Source: Boothiomyces macroporosus
Lineage: Eukaryota > Chytridiomycota > Chytridiomycetes > Rhizophydiales > Terramycetaceae
NCBI GenBank assembly: GCA_027604185.1
Contig: JADGKB010000049.1
Location: 1 to 64,000 of the forward strand
DNA length: 64,000 bases
Direction of reading: 5' to 3'
How positions within the stretch are numbered: position 1 is the first letter of the stretch; each line of letters begins with the position of its first letter. The notes beneath the pieces are model-generated. The model had not been told where the DNA came from. It did not search any database and saw only the letters and a program-made list of their open reading frames with translations. Of the stretch, positions 1 through 10,790 are shown one piece after another. The position numbers and the translations under genes are program-made.

Positions 1-23
1 CAGATACATCTTTAGTCTATAAA

Positions 24-395
24 ATGTTGGTCAAATCAACTGTAATTGGCGCTATTGGATGGTTTACTGCTGCACAGTTTGTAAAATACACTGGGCTTGC
101 TGAACCAACTACCAAGTGGCCCGCTCTATCTGTCTACGGTGCTAGCCTTGTTCTAGGACTTTGTCCAATACCAGTGCTAAAGTTAATCAGTGTGGAATCT
201 CGACAGGTGTTTCCAGTTCTCTCTTTGGCCACTGCTGCAGCATTGATCTTGGATGGCCTAGCGACTGTATTGTGTCCCTTTTTGTATACTTTTCAGTCTA
301 CTACTCCAGTTGAAGGGTTGGCTGCCATCGCTTTTGGGGCAGGGTGCGGAATACTTGGTGGCTACTATGTAATGCTCAATGGCTATCCCTTTTAA
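24..395 (+). CDS. small four-pass membrane protein, unassigned
   Basis: A 123-residue single-exon reading frame with about four hydrophobic segments, roughly residues 5-25, 35-55, 66-88 and 98-118, separated by short polar loops. Glycine and proline are placed inside the helices as in small integral membrane proteins. I do not recognise the family with certainty; the size and four-helix layout resemble small DUF-type transporter-like proteins. The first ATG at 24 follows a TTTAG that could end an intron in the 5' UTR or upstream, so an earlier exon outside the window cannot be excluded. It ends 82 bases before the next same-strand gene. Confidence 0.55.
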   Translation: MLVKSTVIGAIGWFTAAQFVKYTGLAEPTTKWPALSVYGASLVLGLCPIPVLKLISVESRQVFPVLSLATAAALILDGLATVLCPFLYTFQSTTPVEGLAAIAFGAGCGILGGYYVMLNGYPF

Positions 396-477
396 TAAAT
401 CCCATTTCCTTCTTTCTTTAGTCCAGTTATATTTTATCCACAATATCGAAATATTTTCTTTTTTCTCAATCACATTC

Positions 478-2809
478 ATGGACCCGAATAGATTACTCTC
501 AGATTGGATCGTCAACTCCACTCTGAACAACTCGTCTACAACAGACTTGAAAAGGCTCAGGGATACGATCAACCTTGTAAATCAATGGCTGTCTACTACC
601 CACGACTCTGCAATTTCTCGTCCGCTATTTCAGAATCTTCCAGAGTTATGTGCATCGCTATTTGGTTCAATCAAGTCGAAAAGAGGATTATTCCACTCTC
701 AGTACAAGGATTTGCCTGTGAATATTTTCAAGCCTCAGAATATCTTTATTTTGAAATTAATTTATTTCCAATATGATAATTCACTCTCATTCTGTATCTC
801 ACCCGAAATATTGCCAGTACCTTATTTTGATTTAGGAATCTACGAAAAAGATACTTTTATCTGGGGATCTCACGAATCTATCTCCAATGTACAAAGGAAA
901 TCTACTAACTAGGGACAAGGATAATCGCATCATGTTTAATATGCTAGAGTACTATCTCTTTTGCTTTTGCCAATGCTCCACTTTACTAGATTCTGTCACG
1001 GATTCAAACATCAAACCGCAATTCCAGTTAATCCTTAATCCAAACTATTTTGATTTGCTTCGCCAATACCTTTCATTCTTTATCCCAAAGAAACATGAAG
1101 AAATTATGCAGACTCCCGTAAAGAATCAACCAAAGCAAGCTCCAATACAGTTGGACAACTCTAGTATTTTCAGGTGCACAGCTATAGATTCACCACATTC
1201 TGCTCTGAAATCTAGCCAGTTTTTTATTGAAGCGTTGATTGAAGAATTATTATGTCAAAATGACTTTGAATCTGTTGGTCTAAACTGCTCCAAAATCACA
1301 GTAACCATCACTAAATTAGAATTATGTAAAACCAAATTCATACCAAATTGAATGTATACAAATAGTATCGAAATATCTAGTTTCTTTGGATTTAAGATAT
1401 ATGAATGATCAGCGAATGCCCCTGGACCAAGACAATTTATATGAAATTATCAAAGTGCAAAGTTACAAATCATTTACCGTCAAATTTTACAGATTTTTGT
1501 ACATGGCATTTTTACACTGGCCGAATGATGTTTCTATTGGAGGAGTAACAATTCAGTTAATTGTAGATTGTTGATTGCTGGATTTCTTGGGCATTTCCTT
1601 GGAGAGCTACAAATTCAAAGTACACTGATGACTGGTAATATTCGTTGATGACAGGTCAAACTTTGTTAAAGACAATTTCTTGTTTTACACCAAAATCTTT
1701 CAGCTATTTTTAGCTAGATCCCAAAAGTTTGATTTCTATTCATCTGCCAGACCTCAAAAGCCGATTATTAACAAGCTCACTACTGTGCCAGCGGCAGTGC
1801 AAAAGACCGATGATTTCCTATCAATCACTGAAAAGATTATTGATTGCTATGCTGACAACAATCTGATTACTTTATTGAAAGCAATGGAGACTGCTTTACT
1901 TTCACTTGACAATTATTCCACTGGAATTGTTGCCAAGACTGCGGTTACTGCTACCCCTTCCAGAGCATTTGGGACACCAAGAATGGGATCATTCAAGGAT
2001 CATTCTGGAGATGTTACCTATCAATACAGAAATAGCGGTCCTAAAACTCGATTGCATATCATTTCTTTACACACAAAGTATGATTATCTTCCACTATTTG
2101 AAGAACCACCTCAATCAGATGAACTGATTTTACCCGCAATACTAAGATCAAGACTACACGAAACATTAGAAAGGCTAAAACACAAGAAAACACAACACCA
2201 ATCTAAACCACCACCTAGCCAAACATTCTTTGAAAAGCTTTCCCAATTATTTGCTGACCAAAAAGAAATATCCGCTGATCAACTAGTACTAATTGACAAG
2301 ACAATTTCCAGATTAGAAAAAACAAAAGCAATTTTAAGCAACCTATGGCAACTTCCGGAATACGAACAGCCAATTCTAAAGAAAACTTCAAGCGATTTGT
2401 TCCACCTTGAAGAAACCGAGCTAAACGAAATAGAACCAGGTGTATACGAACCACAAAGATACGAAAGTGTATTGACTTACAGGGGCAGAGAGCAGGTAAC
2501 TGTTACTAAGAAAGATCAAATACGGAGTGCGTAAATCAGACTCAAACCAAATACCAATAATGAAATCAACCAAATCACTTCACTTGGTAAAAAGTAACGA
2601 GATTGCCTTTTTAGTATACTTTTTCAATTATCTGGCAAAAATGTTTGATGAAAAAGTACGTTTGGTTAATGTAGGTTGAAGAGCTTCGAGCTAAACATGA
2701 TTTGACGTGGTTGCCCAAAGTTGGTATTTGGTGGTTGAGAGCTTTTGCTGCTTACAACAATTTAATACCGGCAGTGGCGGTATTGCTATTCTTTTATTAC
2801 GTGCTCTAG
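478..2809 (+). CDS. SMPD4-like protein (neutral sphingomyelinase 3 family)
   Basis: Seven exons give about 737 residues: 478-816, 836-1300, 1320-1544, 1567-1634, 1655-2495, 2515-2655, 2675-2809. The introns are 19, 19, 22, 20, 19 and 19 nt. The spliced product follows the SMPD4 family along its length as I recall it: an NMLEYYLF block (family NPFEYY), YFDLLRQYLSFFIP, the HWPND...WISWAFPWR block, NFLFYTKIFQLFLARS, and a C-terminal tail ending in a single hydrophobic anchor (IPAVAVLLFFYYVL). In animals SMPD4 sits at the ER and nuclear envelope and is linked to sphingomyelin hydrolysis and nuclear pore biology; the same role here is inference. The start at 478 begins the conserved part; an in-frame ATG at 379 overlaps the preceding gene and is less likely. 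The stop lies 12 bp from that of convergent CWC25. Confidence 0.85.
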
Positions 2810-2821
2810 AATAAAAAGAGT

Positions 2822-3682
2822 TTATTTTACAGTTAATTCTCTGGAGCGGTGGGGAGAGTAATCTCGTTTTCTTTGCCTTCTCTCTGGAGATGTGGAGCGC
2901 CGACTTCTTGAAGATTCCCTTTCTCTAGAGCGTTTTTGGTAGGGCGACCTGGAGCGATCTCTACGTTTTCTTTCAGGGGTTCGAGATCTGTCTCTTCTTT
3001 CTGGAGTGTAAGAGCGATCTCTTTTTCGTTCTGGAGAGTAGGAACGATCTCTTCTTCTTTCTGGAGTGTAAGAGCGGTCTCTTTTTCGATCAGATCTTTC
3101 ATCCGGAGAATCATGCTTGCTCTTTTTCTTTTCCTTCTTTAAGCGTTTACGTTCTTCCTTTTCTTTCCTTTTCTGTAATTCTTTTAATCGCAATGGATTT
3201 TTCAACATTGCTTCCAAAGTCAACTGTTCCTGTCTTCTGAATTCCAACAACGGATCGTCCCTGACTTTGTTTTGGAAATCGCGCTGAGTGTTGGCAAGCA
3301 GACCATACACGGAATTACCCACTGGCTTATCAGTTACCTATCATTAGTAATAATTTACATGTGTAGTAGTTGGTTGGTCAACTTTATCAATTCGTTTCTT
3401 TCCCAAAAGGAACGCTTCCTTTTCTTGATCAACATAGTCATTTTGTTGCGAAGGACCGGAAGCATACATCCACTCCAAACGTATATTCTTCTGTCTTCCT
3501 TTACTGGTATCATGTAACCCCAAAAGCTCATCCCTATCACGTTCTTCCTGTATTTCTTTTCGGAGTTGCTCCAATTTCCTCTTTTCTTTTTCGACTTCCT
3601 GCTCTCGTTTCCACACAATTTCCTGGTTCTTGTATGTATTTGGATGCCATGATTTCTTCAAGTTCAAGTCTCCTCCACCCAT
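2822..3682 (-). CDS. CWC25: pre-mRNA splicing factor CWC25 homologue
   Basis: Two exons, 3682-3359 and 3337-2822, are joined by a 21-nt intron at 3338-3358. The N-terminus MGGGDLNLKKSWHP, the following EE/K-rich helix, the RLEWMYASGP motif and LLGKKRID are the signature of CWC25 (CCDC49 in animals), a factor that joins the spliceosome at the first catalytic step. The C-terminal half is an arginine/serine and RDRS-repeat tail of about 110 residues, as in animal rather than yeast CWC25. The start is set by the MGGG motif at 3682; the open frame runs further upstream but lacks family sequence. It is convergent with SMPD4. A CWC25 with a long RS tail in a genome full of ~20-nt introns is notable. 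Confidence 0.9.
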
Positions 3683-4203
3683 TTTTGTAAACTCTGAAAT
3701 GGATTCAAATCGAAGGTGGCTTGGCGTGGCGTCGGTAGTATAAATTCTATTTTTTTTCTTTTTTTCTTTGTTGGTGCATAGATTTACTTCGCAAGTTTGG
3801 CAATGGAGCATAGGTATTGGATTTCCCTTTACCCTGTTGTGTATATTCCTCGCCAACGCATCACAGAGTAATAATCACTATAGTATTTGATTCCCTTCGG
3901 GTTGAGTCAAAGCTATTTTGAAGCTTTTTATATTCTATATCTCTCTGGAATTACCACTTGCGTATTGACAGTTGAGAGAAACCATAAAAAGTACATTTTT
4001 TCATATTCCACGCGAATTACTAGTTTCCCTTGTCCAACTACTATAATACTTGGCTGAGGTTCCAATGGGCCTTCAGCAGGTAGTCACGTTGCTGGAGGGA
4101 CTAGTGCACTGTCCCTAGTAATGGGTAGTCGGTACTATTTCAAGCTGCTCTTGTGAAAATTTGAGTGTCTTTAGACATCATGGAGATAAATTTCAATCAT
4201 TTA
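3683..4203. other. intergenic region with a hairpin; no gene seen
   Basis: About 520 bases lie between the CWC25 start and the desaturase stop. I found no reading frame with coding character and no tRNA B-box. A strong hairpin is visible: AGGGAC at 4096-4101 pairs with GTCCCT at 4111-4116 around the palindromic loop AGTGCACT. The sequence around 4050-4150 is less AT-rich than typical spacer, so a small non-coding RNA is possible but unproven. Confidence 0.35.
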
Positions 4204-5420
4204 TTAGGAATAGTAATTTGGATAACACTTGGCAATTTCTTCTCTAGTCAATCTTCTCGCTCTGTTTCGGAGAAAAGTGATTTTGTCATCCATAGTCATC
4301 TTCCCGGTCAAGTCAACATAGTGGTTAGCAAGCCATTTGTAGTCCTTGACCATCAAATGGCACCAAATTAGCCAGTAGTCACAATCTCTGAAAATGACAA
4401 CCTTTTCAGACTTGTATTTTTCAATATTTTGGAAGAAATGTTCTGGGTGGTCTTGCCAATGTCTGATAGAGTTGAGATGATGGGAAGTGTGATATCCATC
4501 GTTAAACGCGGTTGCATTGTAAACAGATTCAACGACAGTTAAAGCAGTCTTGTGGTCGTTAGTAGCATCATCTTGAGCCAAGAATGCATGTTGAGTCCAG
4601 TTTCCAGTCATCATTCCAATTCTATATTATAATAAACTTACCTTGAAAAGTTGAGTGGGACAAACCAAGCAAATATTACAGATCGTGGATCGAAAACAAA
4701 AAAGAAGGACGAAATGAACATGATGGTCAAATATTCCCCTACAAACACGTTAATCCCCCAGTTCAACTTGCCCTTCTTGTAAAAGTAAACCGGCAATTCC
4801 ATGCCAATCAAAAAGTAGAATCTAAAGTAATAAATAGCAAAGTGCATCCAATTATCTCTGTCGTACCAGATAGTAGAGGAGAGATCTTCAGGACCATTGT
4901 CTTCAATATGGTGATGTTTTACATGGTGGTAGTAAAAAGTACTCCAGGTTTGCCCATAGAATGGACAAAGAATGTAGTGAATGAGAAAGTCCGCAACTCC
5001 GTTCTTTGAGGTCTTCTTGTGAGATACACAGTGCAACATCAAAATAAACGGTGGAATAGTAACTACCATCATTACAGTGTGTAAAATGGCATGAACCCAG
5101 TTGAACCTGTAGAGCAGAAGGAAAGTCGAAGGAACCACTACTGCAAATGAAAATATTATGTGTGAAATGAAAATAGTATCTCTAGGATCGACTAGAAAGG
5201 TTTGCGTCCATTTTACATATTGTTGGAGTAATGGCTGTAGTACAGAAGGTACATCCTTGTTTGCAAACCAAGAAAAGGCTCTATTGAATTCAGTGTCTAC
5301 TGGCAAGTTGTATTTCGGATCGAGGGTGTTGTCCAGCTTGCGCTTTGCGTAGCCTAGAATGGTAGAGTCTCGTAGCGGCTCTCTTACAGTCATTAACTTT
5401 TTCTGCTTTTTCTTGTCCAA
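4204..5420 (-). CDS. membrane fatty-acid desaturase
   Basis: Two exons, 5420-4642 and 4621-4204, with a 20-nt intron at 4622-4641, give 398 residues. Three histidine clusters in the usual order mark the di-iron desaturase fold: HCVSH, HVKHHH and HTSHH near residue 290. Hydrophobic pairs around residues 85-130 and 205-250 fit the four-helix membrane topology. The enzyme would introduce a double bond in an acyl chain at the ER; the substrate and position cannot be read from sequence, and no cytochrome b5 domain is fused. A second ATG (MTVREP) lies 9 codons downstream of the chosen start, so the first residues are uncertain. Confidence 0.85.
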
Positions 5421-5710
5421 TTTAAACTAGTCACGTGATTTTGTTTATAATATTGAGATTGTGTTGAATAATTCTGAATTTTTTGTTTATCTGTGCCATA
5501 CTGGCCATCCAGCATATGGGGATACCGTATAAACACGTACAGAAGAACAAACGGACAAATAATCTAAATCCGCGAATTGCTTTGGTTAGTAAGATTCTTT
5601 TATTAGTTCGTAACCTCTACAGTACAATTCCTTTAGCTCTGCCATTGAATTGTACTCTTTATACTCTTGGTCACTTCTAAGATAGTCGCTTTTACTGAGT
5701 TAGCAAGTAT

Positions 5711-6602
5711 TTACAAAACAAATCCGAGATTGTTGATTTGGGATAACTGCATTTTAATCATTTCACGTTTTTGATTGTATTTCTCTGTTCTCTTTTTGTT
5801 TATAGAATTCAAGAACCTCTGGGTTTTCGGATACTGCTTTTGATTTGGTATGAAATACTTGTTTATATTGAGTTTCTTGAGCTGAACTTGATTAGTCTCC
5901 GTTAGAAGGTCAGTGTTTGAATCTGTAGGCAGCAGATTGCTTTGTGAATCATCAGCCTTGTTAAGAATAGTGCTTGAGATTTCTTGATACTCTGATTGAA
6001 GCAGCGGTTTCATATGCCTCAGTAATGGACAAGAGTCAAAGATCTTTTTGAGATCCGATATTTGCTGGGATGATTGCTCTTTAAATTCGCCGATTATCCT
6101 ATTACTATACATTCTGGTGTAATTGTAATGCTCCTTTCTATCGTAAATTAAATGGAGGATATCAACCAGCAGAATATAAGTCTTCCAGGAATCAAAATCA
6201 ATCACTGGTTGCTTCTTTTTATGCTTTACTGATTTCAATCCAATCGTTGCCAATTCCGTTAAAATAGCGGATTTGATTGGTGTATTGGACAGGTACAGCT
6301 TTAGTTCCATGAATTCTTGTAATATTCGTTGTTTATAATCCACAAAATACTTTTTGTAAATCATCAGCAATTCCAACGGCGAATGATGACGGGAAGCCTA
6401 ATATTAGAGTCGCATACCTATCGTTAGTGTATTATTACGATATCAATCTAAATTAGTAGTGAGTTACTTTCATTCCGCACTGTACGCAATTCAAATCGTC
6501 CTTGTGGGATACGCTGTCGCATATATCACAGAAATACAAATCCAGTCCGCAGTTGCGACATTTCAACGTCGGCGAAACTTTTGGAGATGGTTGGCAATTC
6601 AT
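5711..6602 (-). CDS. zinc-ribbon plus helical protein, unassigned
   Basis: The proposed model has exon 1 at 6602-6468, a 20-nt intron at 6448-6467, a 9-nt exon at 6439-6447, a 41-nt double intron at 6398-6438, and a last exon 6397-5711, giving about 276 residues. Exon 1 encodes a small zinc ribbon with CRNC, CDIC and CVQC pairs. The rest is lysine/leucine-rich helix with no recognised family. The last exon is a firm open frame; joining it to the zinc-ribbon exon rests on intron-like ends and frame. The alternative is two separate genes, the first ending at a TAA inside the 20-nt intron. Function unknown. Confidence 0.5.
6398..6438 (-). other. back-to-back pair of mini-introns (21 + 20 nt)
   Basis: Read on the minus strand, 6438-6418 runs GTAATA...CGATAG and 6417-6398 runs GTATGC...ATTAG. 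Each unit alone looks like a complete intron of this genome, and an AG|GT join lies exactly at the centre. Only removal of both units (41 nt) restores the frame of the downstream exon. Confidence 0.45.
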
Positions 6603-6861
6603 CTGGACAAGTCTAAATTTCAACAATACAAGAAAAAATGTTCATTAAAATTATGCAAAGCTCTGCATTTCCCAAAAATCTGATCCGCTCTAGTAAAACT
6701 TGATGTATCTTGAGTCCTAAGGAGATCCGCTTGGGCAGATCTGCTGTCTGCTACATTGCACGTTTTGTTTTAGTTCTGTGTGTGACCGTTATTTCGACCA
6801 ATCAAATGTCCACGTTCAAAACAGTATCAAGCTCTTATAAATTCAAAATTTCAGTAAAAAA

Positions 6862-8121
6862 ATGTCCTTTATGCAAGAAAAAAAGCCTTTGAGGATCCTG
6901 TTCGCAACTGAATATTTACCGCCATACGTTTCCGGAATCGCTAATCGATGTAAAAACTGGATTCAAGGATACAAGGACCAAGGTCACCAAGTTACGGTAT
7001 TCTCTTGCAAAGGAACGGATTGTGATGTAGTAGTGCCTTCATTAGCAAATCCGTTCTACAATCATCAAAGGTACCCTCATTTTAACAAGAACTTTTATCT
7101 TGCCTCCGTTTTCACTTGTTTACGACTTGCTAAACTTTATGAAGCCAGTAGAATACGATATAGCTCACATTGTCGCACCGCTGTGTCTATCATTTCTACC
7201 GCTGTTGCCTCTAATGTGGTTGAGAGGCGTCAAAATTTATGTCTCTTACCATGTTTATCTTGAATACTATCGCGATTTATATTTTGGAAAGATTTTGTTT
7301 AGAAAACTGTTCAACTTGATTACAGATATCCTATTCCCGCTTGCTTACTATTTGCCTCTCAGTTTCTTTGCCGACTGCGTTGGGATTCCTTCTAAAACTG
7401 CAGACTCATATGTATTTGACTATTCGCACAGAGTGCATATATTGAAATCAGGATTAGATACTAGAATATTCCATCCAGATGCTAAAAATTATCAGGGAGA
7501 TGTTTTGGATTTGAAATCAATGTCAACTGAAGGACCAGTATTGATTTACTGTGGGCGTTTGGCAGTTGAAAAATCAATAGACTTTCTCATTGAATCATTA
7601 GCGGAATTGGATACTGCCACTCTTGTAATTGTTGGCGACGGGCCAATCAGAAAAGATCTCGAGCAGCTATCCGAGCGTGTAGTTGGAAAGGAATACGTCT
7701 ATACAGGAGAATCTCCAGTAAGTTGGAATTGACATAGATAAATGGAAGATATAGAGTCATTTTCACTGGAATGATCCGCAATGAAAAAATAGTTGCAAGT
7801 TACTATGCCCAATCTGACATTTTTGTCAGTGCTTCTGGATCAGAAACGTTTGGATTTACTGTAGCTGAAGCCATGGCTTGTGGTACTCCATCGTGTGTAG
7901 TGAGGTCTGGTGCGTTCACCACTGTTTACAAAATGATTGATAACTGGATGTTTGATGTGGGCAACACTGAACAATTTTGCCAAATCATTCGGGATATTTA
8001 CAAAAACAGCAGTAATAGACAGTTATCCAGACGAATTGGAATGCAATTTAGCATTGAATCCTCAGTTAATGATTTATTAGATACTTATTATTGGATTGTT
8101 GGTGGATGCCAAGAAGAATAA
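6862..8121 (+). CDS. GT4-family glycosyltransferase, SQD2-like
   Basis: Three exons, 6862-7070, 7090-7717 and 7738-8121, with introns of 19 nt (7071-7089) and 20 nt (7718-7737), give 406 residues. The N-terminal Rossmann half starts with ILFATEYLPPYVSGIANR, typical of retaining GT-B enzymes. The C-terminal half has GRLAVEKSIDFLIESL, VGDGPIRKDLE, and the acceptor/donor block GSETFGFTVAEAMACGTP containing the EX7E motif of family 4. The nearest pattern I know is sulfoquinovosyl- or glycolipid glycosyltransferases (SQD2) and PI mannosyltransferases; the substrate is not decidable. A TATA-like TTATAAA lies about 25 bp upstream of the start. Confidence 0.85.
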
Positions 8122-8136
8122 AGTAGAATTTCATTT

Positions 8137-9368
8137 TTATTCGGCTTTAACTTGGTCGCTACTTTTACTTTGCAGAGTTTGACCCGAATCACAACAAACA
8201 TTTGGTGGTTGAAAGTCTTCCACAGTTATTTTAGTCTCTGGGAGAGCAGGTAGAGGTATAGCTTCGCTTGGGGTATGTGAATGATCATCTTGCTCGTCAA
8301 GTGCCTTTTCGGGTATGGTCAACATTTCGCTAGTATTTGAAGTTTGGATATTGGCTGGAGACTGCTCAATCGGATTTATGACTGGTGGGTTGTCCTCTTT
8401 GACAATTTTGCCATTTCGAGAGATGGAATTTACCCTACTCAAATCCTTTTTGGAGTGAGCACGATGAAGGTCTCTTCTAGAAAGAGCGCTTGGCTCTCGA
8501 ACCAAGTTTACACCCTGCTCTACACCAATGCTAGGTTCTCTCAATGACCGAATGAGCGATCTAGGCTTGGACGACCTTTGCGATGCCATTGACTGTGGCA
8601 AGTACGATTTTTCAGAGTGCATGCCTTCCATTTTGCGAGCATAGTGCTTCTTCATTATTTTGGTGACAGCCCGCTTTAGTTCCAAGAGAGCCGCAAGTCT
8701 CGTACAATCCAGAATGACTGAAAATCCGTCCTGTCGAAAGCATAACAGTACCAGGGATATCCAAGCCAAAACTAAAATCAATCCTCTGATGCGACCTTTT
8801 GGAGATATGCTCCTCTTTAAAGGCTTCAGATCTTTCTCAAATGGCTGCTGTAGTGTTACATAGCGGTACAGGAACTGAACAGCTTCAAAAAAGTCTACAA
8901 CTAAAAACCAGCAAACCGGGTAATATGTCAAGTACTACATTAGCCTGCTATTACCATTTGAACCCACTGTTTACTGATCGACGCGGCTGCATTCAAAATC
9001 CCAATAAAGAATGGGATGATGCTTAAGCCATATATAACGTAGCTAAACATTCTAAAAGTACTGATTTTGCCTACAGTAATTCTCCTGTCAAATATTGTAA
9101 AATCCTGTAGAATTATAGTGTTGATGGCAAAAATACCCATTCCCACAGTGCAGTGTAGAATCATTACGGTAATGGTATATATTGGTGTAGAGATGTTTAA
9201 TATCAGTTGCAATAGTTTGCAGATTACTAGAACGAGGACAGATATTCGCAAGAACGTGAACTGGAGTTTCTCTTTGTGAAAGGTATATATTCCGTATCCT
9301 ACGACCAAGGCTATAGCTCCAAGCAGTATTATCTGCGCGTAATACAGAGCAATATCTAGCATATCCAT
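8137..9368 (-). CDS. multi-pass membrane protein, array member A (long tail)
   Basis: Exons 9368-8955 and 8934-8137 with a 20-nt intron (8935-8954) give 403 residues. Six to seven hydrophobic helices occupy residues 1-190: ALYYAQIILLGAIALVV, FLRISVLVLVICKLLQL, TVMILHCTVGMGIFAI, MFSYVIYGLSIIPFFIG, CWFLVVDFFEAVQFL and LILVLAWISLVLL. About 210 residues of serine/arginine-rich, probably disordered cytoplasmic tail follow. The closest relative in the window is the next gene (9544-10728), with the intron at the same position; the remaining array members are shorter. TGACGTCA lies 26 bp upstream of the start. The topology resembles a 7TM receptor but no GPCR family signature is visible. Confidence 0.75.
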
Positions 9369-9393
9369 TTGGTTTAGATTTTGATAAATCTGC

Positions 9394-9401
9394 TGACGTC
9401 A
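9394..9401 (-). promoter_or_regulatory. CRE/ATF-like octamer TGACGTCA
   Basis: A perfect palindrome 26 bp upstream of the start codon of the 8137-9368 gene. The same octamer, or a one- or two-base variant, recurs at a similar distance before the other array genes. Confidence 0.6.
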
Positions 9402-9543
9402 AATAAAAAAGATACGGTATTGAAAGCAATGTATCAACAATCAGTATATTAATCTAATTATCACTCACTGAGGTTGAAATCAAATACATGGTGGATTATT
9501 TGGTTGGTGTCTGATCATGCAACTGAGGAAAGCCGTCGCACTT

Positions 9544-10728
9544 TTAATATTGAATTGATTTTCTTTTGTCACCAACTTCATTCTGCATCCGAGAACTCGC
9601 TCGGTGTTCGTCGGGAGAAAACTGCTTAATTACTACATCCTCTCTCCTGGTTCTATATTTCTCTGAGTGGGATCTTTTCAAGTTGGCATTTTTGTCTAAT
9701 TTCAGAGTGGGTTTCTTGGAAGGATCATCAGCAATTTCTTCCCCTTCTTTCAAAACTTGGGCATCCAGTTTTGCATGAGAAGGCCGCACTGATCGACTAA
9801 AAACATCTTTGGGAATTTTGGATTGATCATCAGCTGATTTCCTTCCTGCTTCTTGCGCTTCATGACAGGATGCTTTTGAGCTTTCAGCGTACGATGGTCT
9901 GGAGGGACTACAGCCCAAGCTGTTAGGCAGGAAGGAGCGAGCGGAAAAGACCAGAGGCATTTTCTTTGGCTTGAATACCTTTAATACTATTCGGTGAATT
10001 ATGTTCTTCATATGAACAATTAGTCCTAGTCGTATACAGTTAAATCCAACAACACAGTTTGATAATTCTTGGTAGGGCAAAGTCTGCAGTCCCAAGCCGC
10101 CCCAGGCTAGTACTAGAGACAATAGAAATACCCAGATGCACTTTGATAAATCCTTTTGCAGTACTGCATACCCTATACTATTATTTTTTGCTCCTTTCAA
10201 ATACAATATTGAGTATTCCACCACTTCAAAAGAATTGACCAACAGCTCCCAAATAATTACTGCATAATAGAAATACTACAATCAGCAGATTTTTACGTTC
10301 GGCAAGTAGCTTCTATTGAGGGAGTTCAATACGTAATAAATGTCCGCTACTGCTGGGAGCATTCCCATTCCAAAGGTAATGTAAAACACTACTCGAACGA
10401 CTTTGATTCTTGCCACGTTAATTGAACTGTCAAATTTACGCAGCTTTTCGCATACCATGGTATTCAGTACCAGTATTCCTAAAATTACAGCACAATGTAG
10501 GATAAATACGAGTATTTTCACAAGGGGAATATTTCCAGAGAGTATTATCTGATAAACTTTAAGCATTAGTAATACGAGTGATACAAACAAGTATGAAATT
10601 TCTATTGAACGATTTTTGAAGCTATCCGACCTAAAGAATATTTGCGAACACAACCGCAAACAAACAACAACCCCAATGCCAATGATAACTATTTCTATGT
10701 AGAGTAAAACATCTGGACCAGTATCCAT
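9544..10728 (-). CDS. multi-pass membrane protein, array member B (long tail)
   Basis: Exons 10728-10297 and 10275-9544 with a 21-nt intron (10276-10296) give 387 residues. Helices and intron position match the neighbouring 8137-9368 gene: IEIVIIGIGVVVCLRL, SYLFVSLVLLMLKVYQI, VKILVFILHCAVILGI, VVFYITFGMGMLPAVA, AVIIWELLVNSFEVVEY and IWVFLLSLVLAWGGLG. A charged tail of about 170 residues rich in S, K and R follows. The frame is open to 10776, but the upstream ATG would place the CRE-like octamer (10761-10768) inside the coding region. The internal start (MDTGPDV at 10728) aligns with the paralogue's MDMLDIA and is preferred. Confidence 0.75.
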
Positions 10729-10760
10729 TTTTACTAGATGGGAAGAGGATTTTTGATGGT

Positions 10761-10768
10761 TGACGTCA
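10761..10768 (-). promoter_or_regulatory. CRE/ATF-like octamer TGACGTCA
   Basis: Perfect octamer 33 bp upstream of the preferred start at 10728. It overlaps an open extension of that reading frame and helps decide the start. Confidence 0.55.
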
Positions 10769-10790
10769 GATAGCATTGGCTAGCGACGAC

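Noticed and set aside
2527..2539. A 13-nt GT...AG segment that would restore the SMPD4 frame
   Set aside because: The 19-nt intron at 2496-2514 also restores the frame, has a TACTAAG branch motif, and gives a better family alignment.
5483..5680. A plus-strand 65-residue gene upstream of the desaturase
   Set aside because: No fold or family, composition like spacer, and the position overlaps the expected desaturase promoter.
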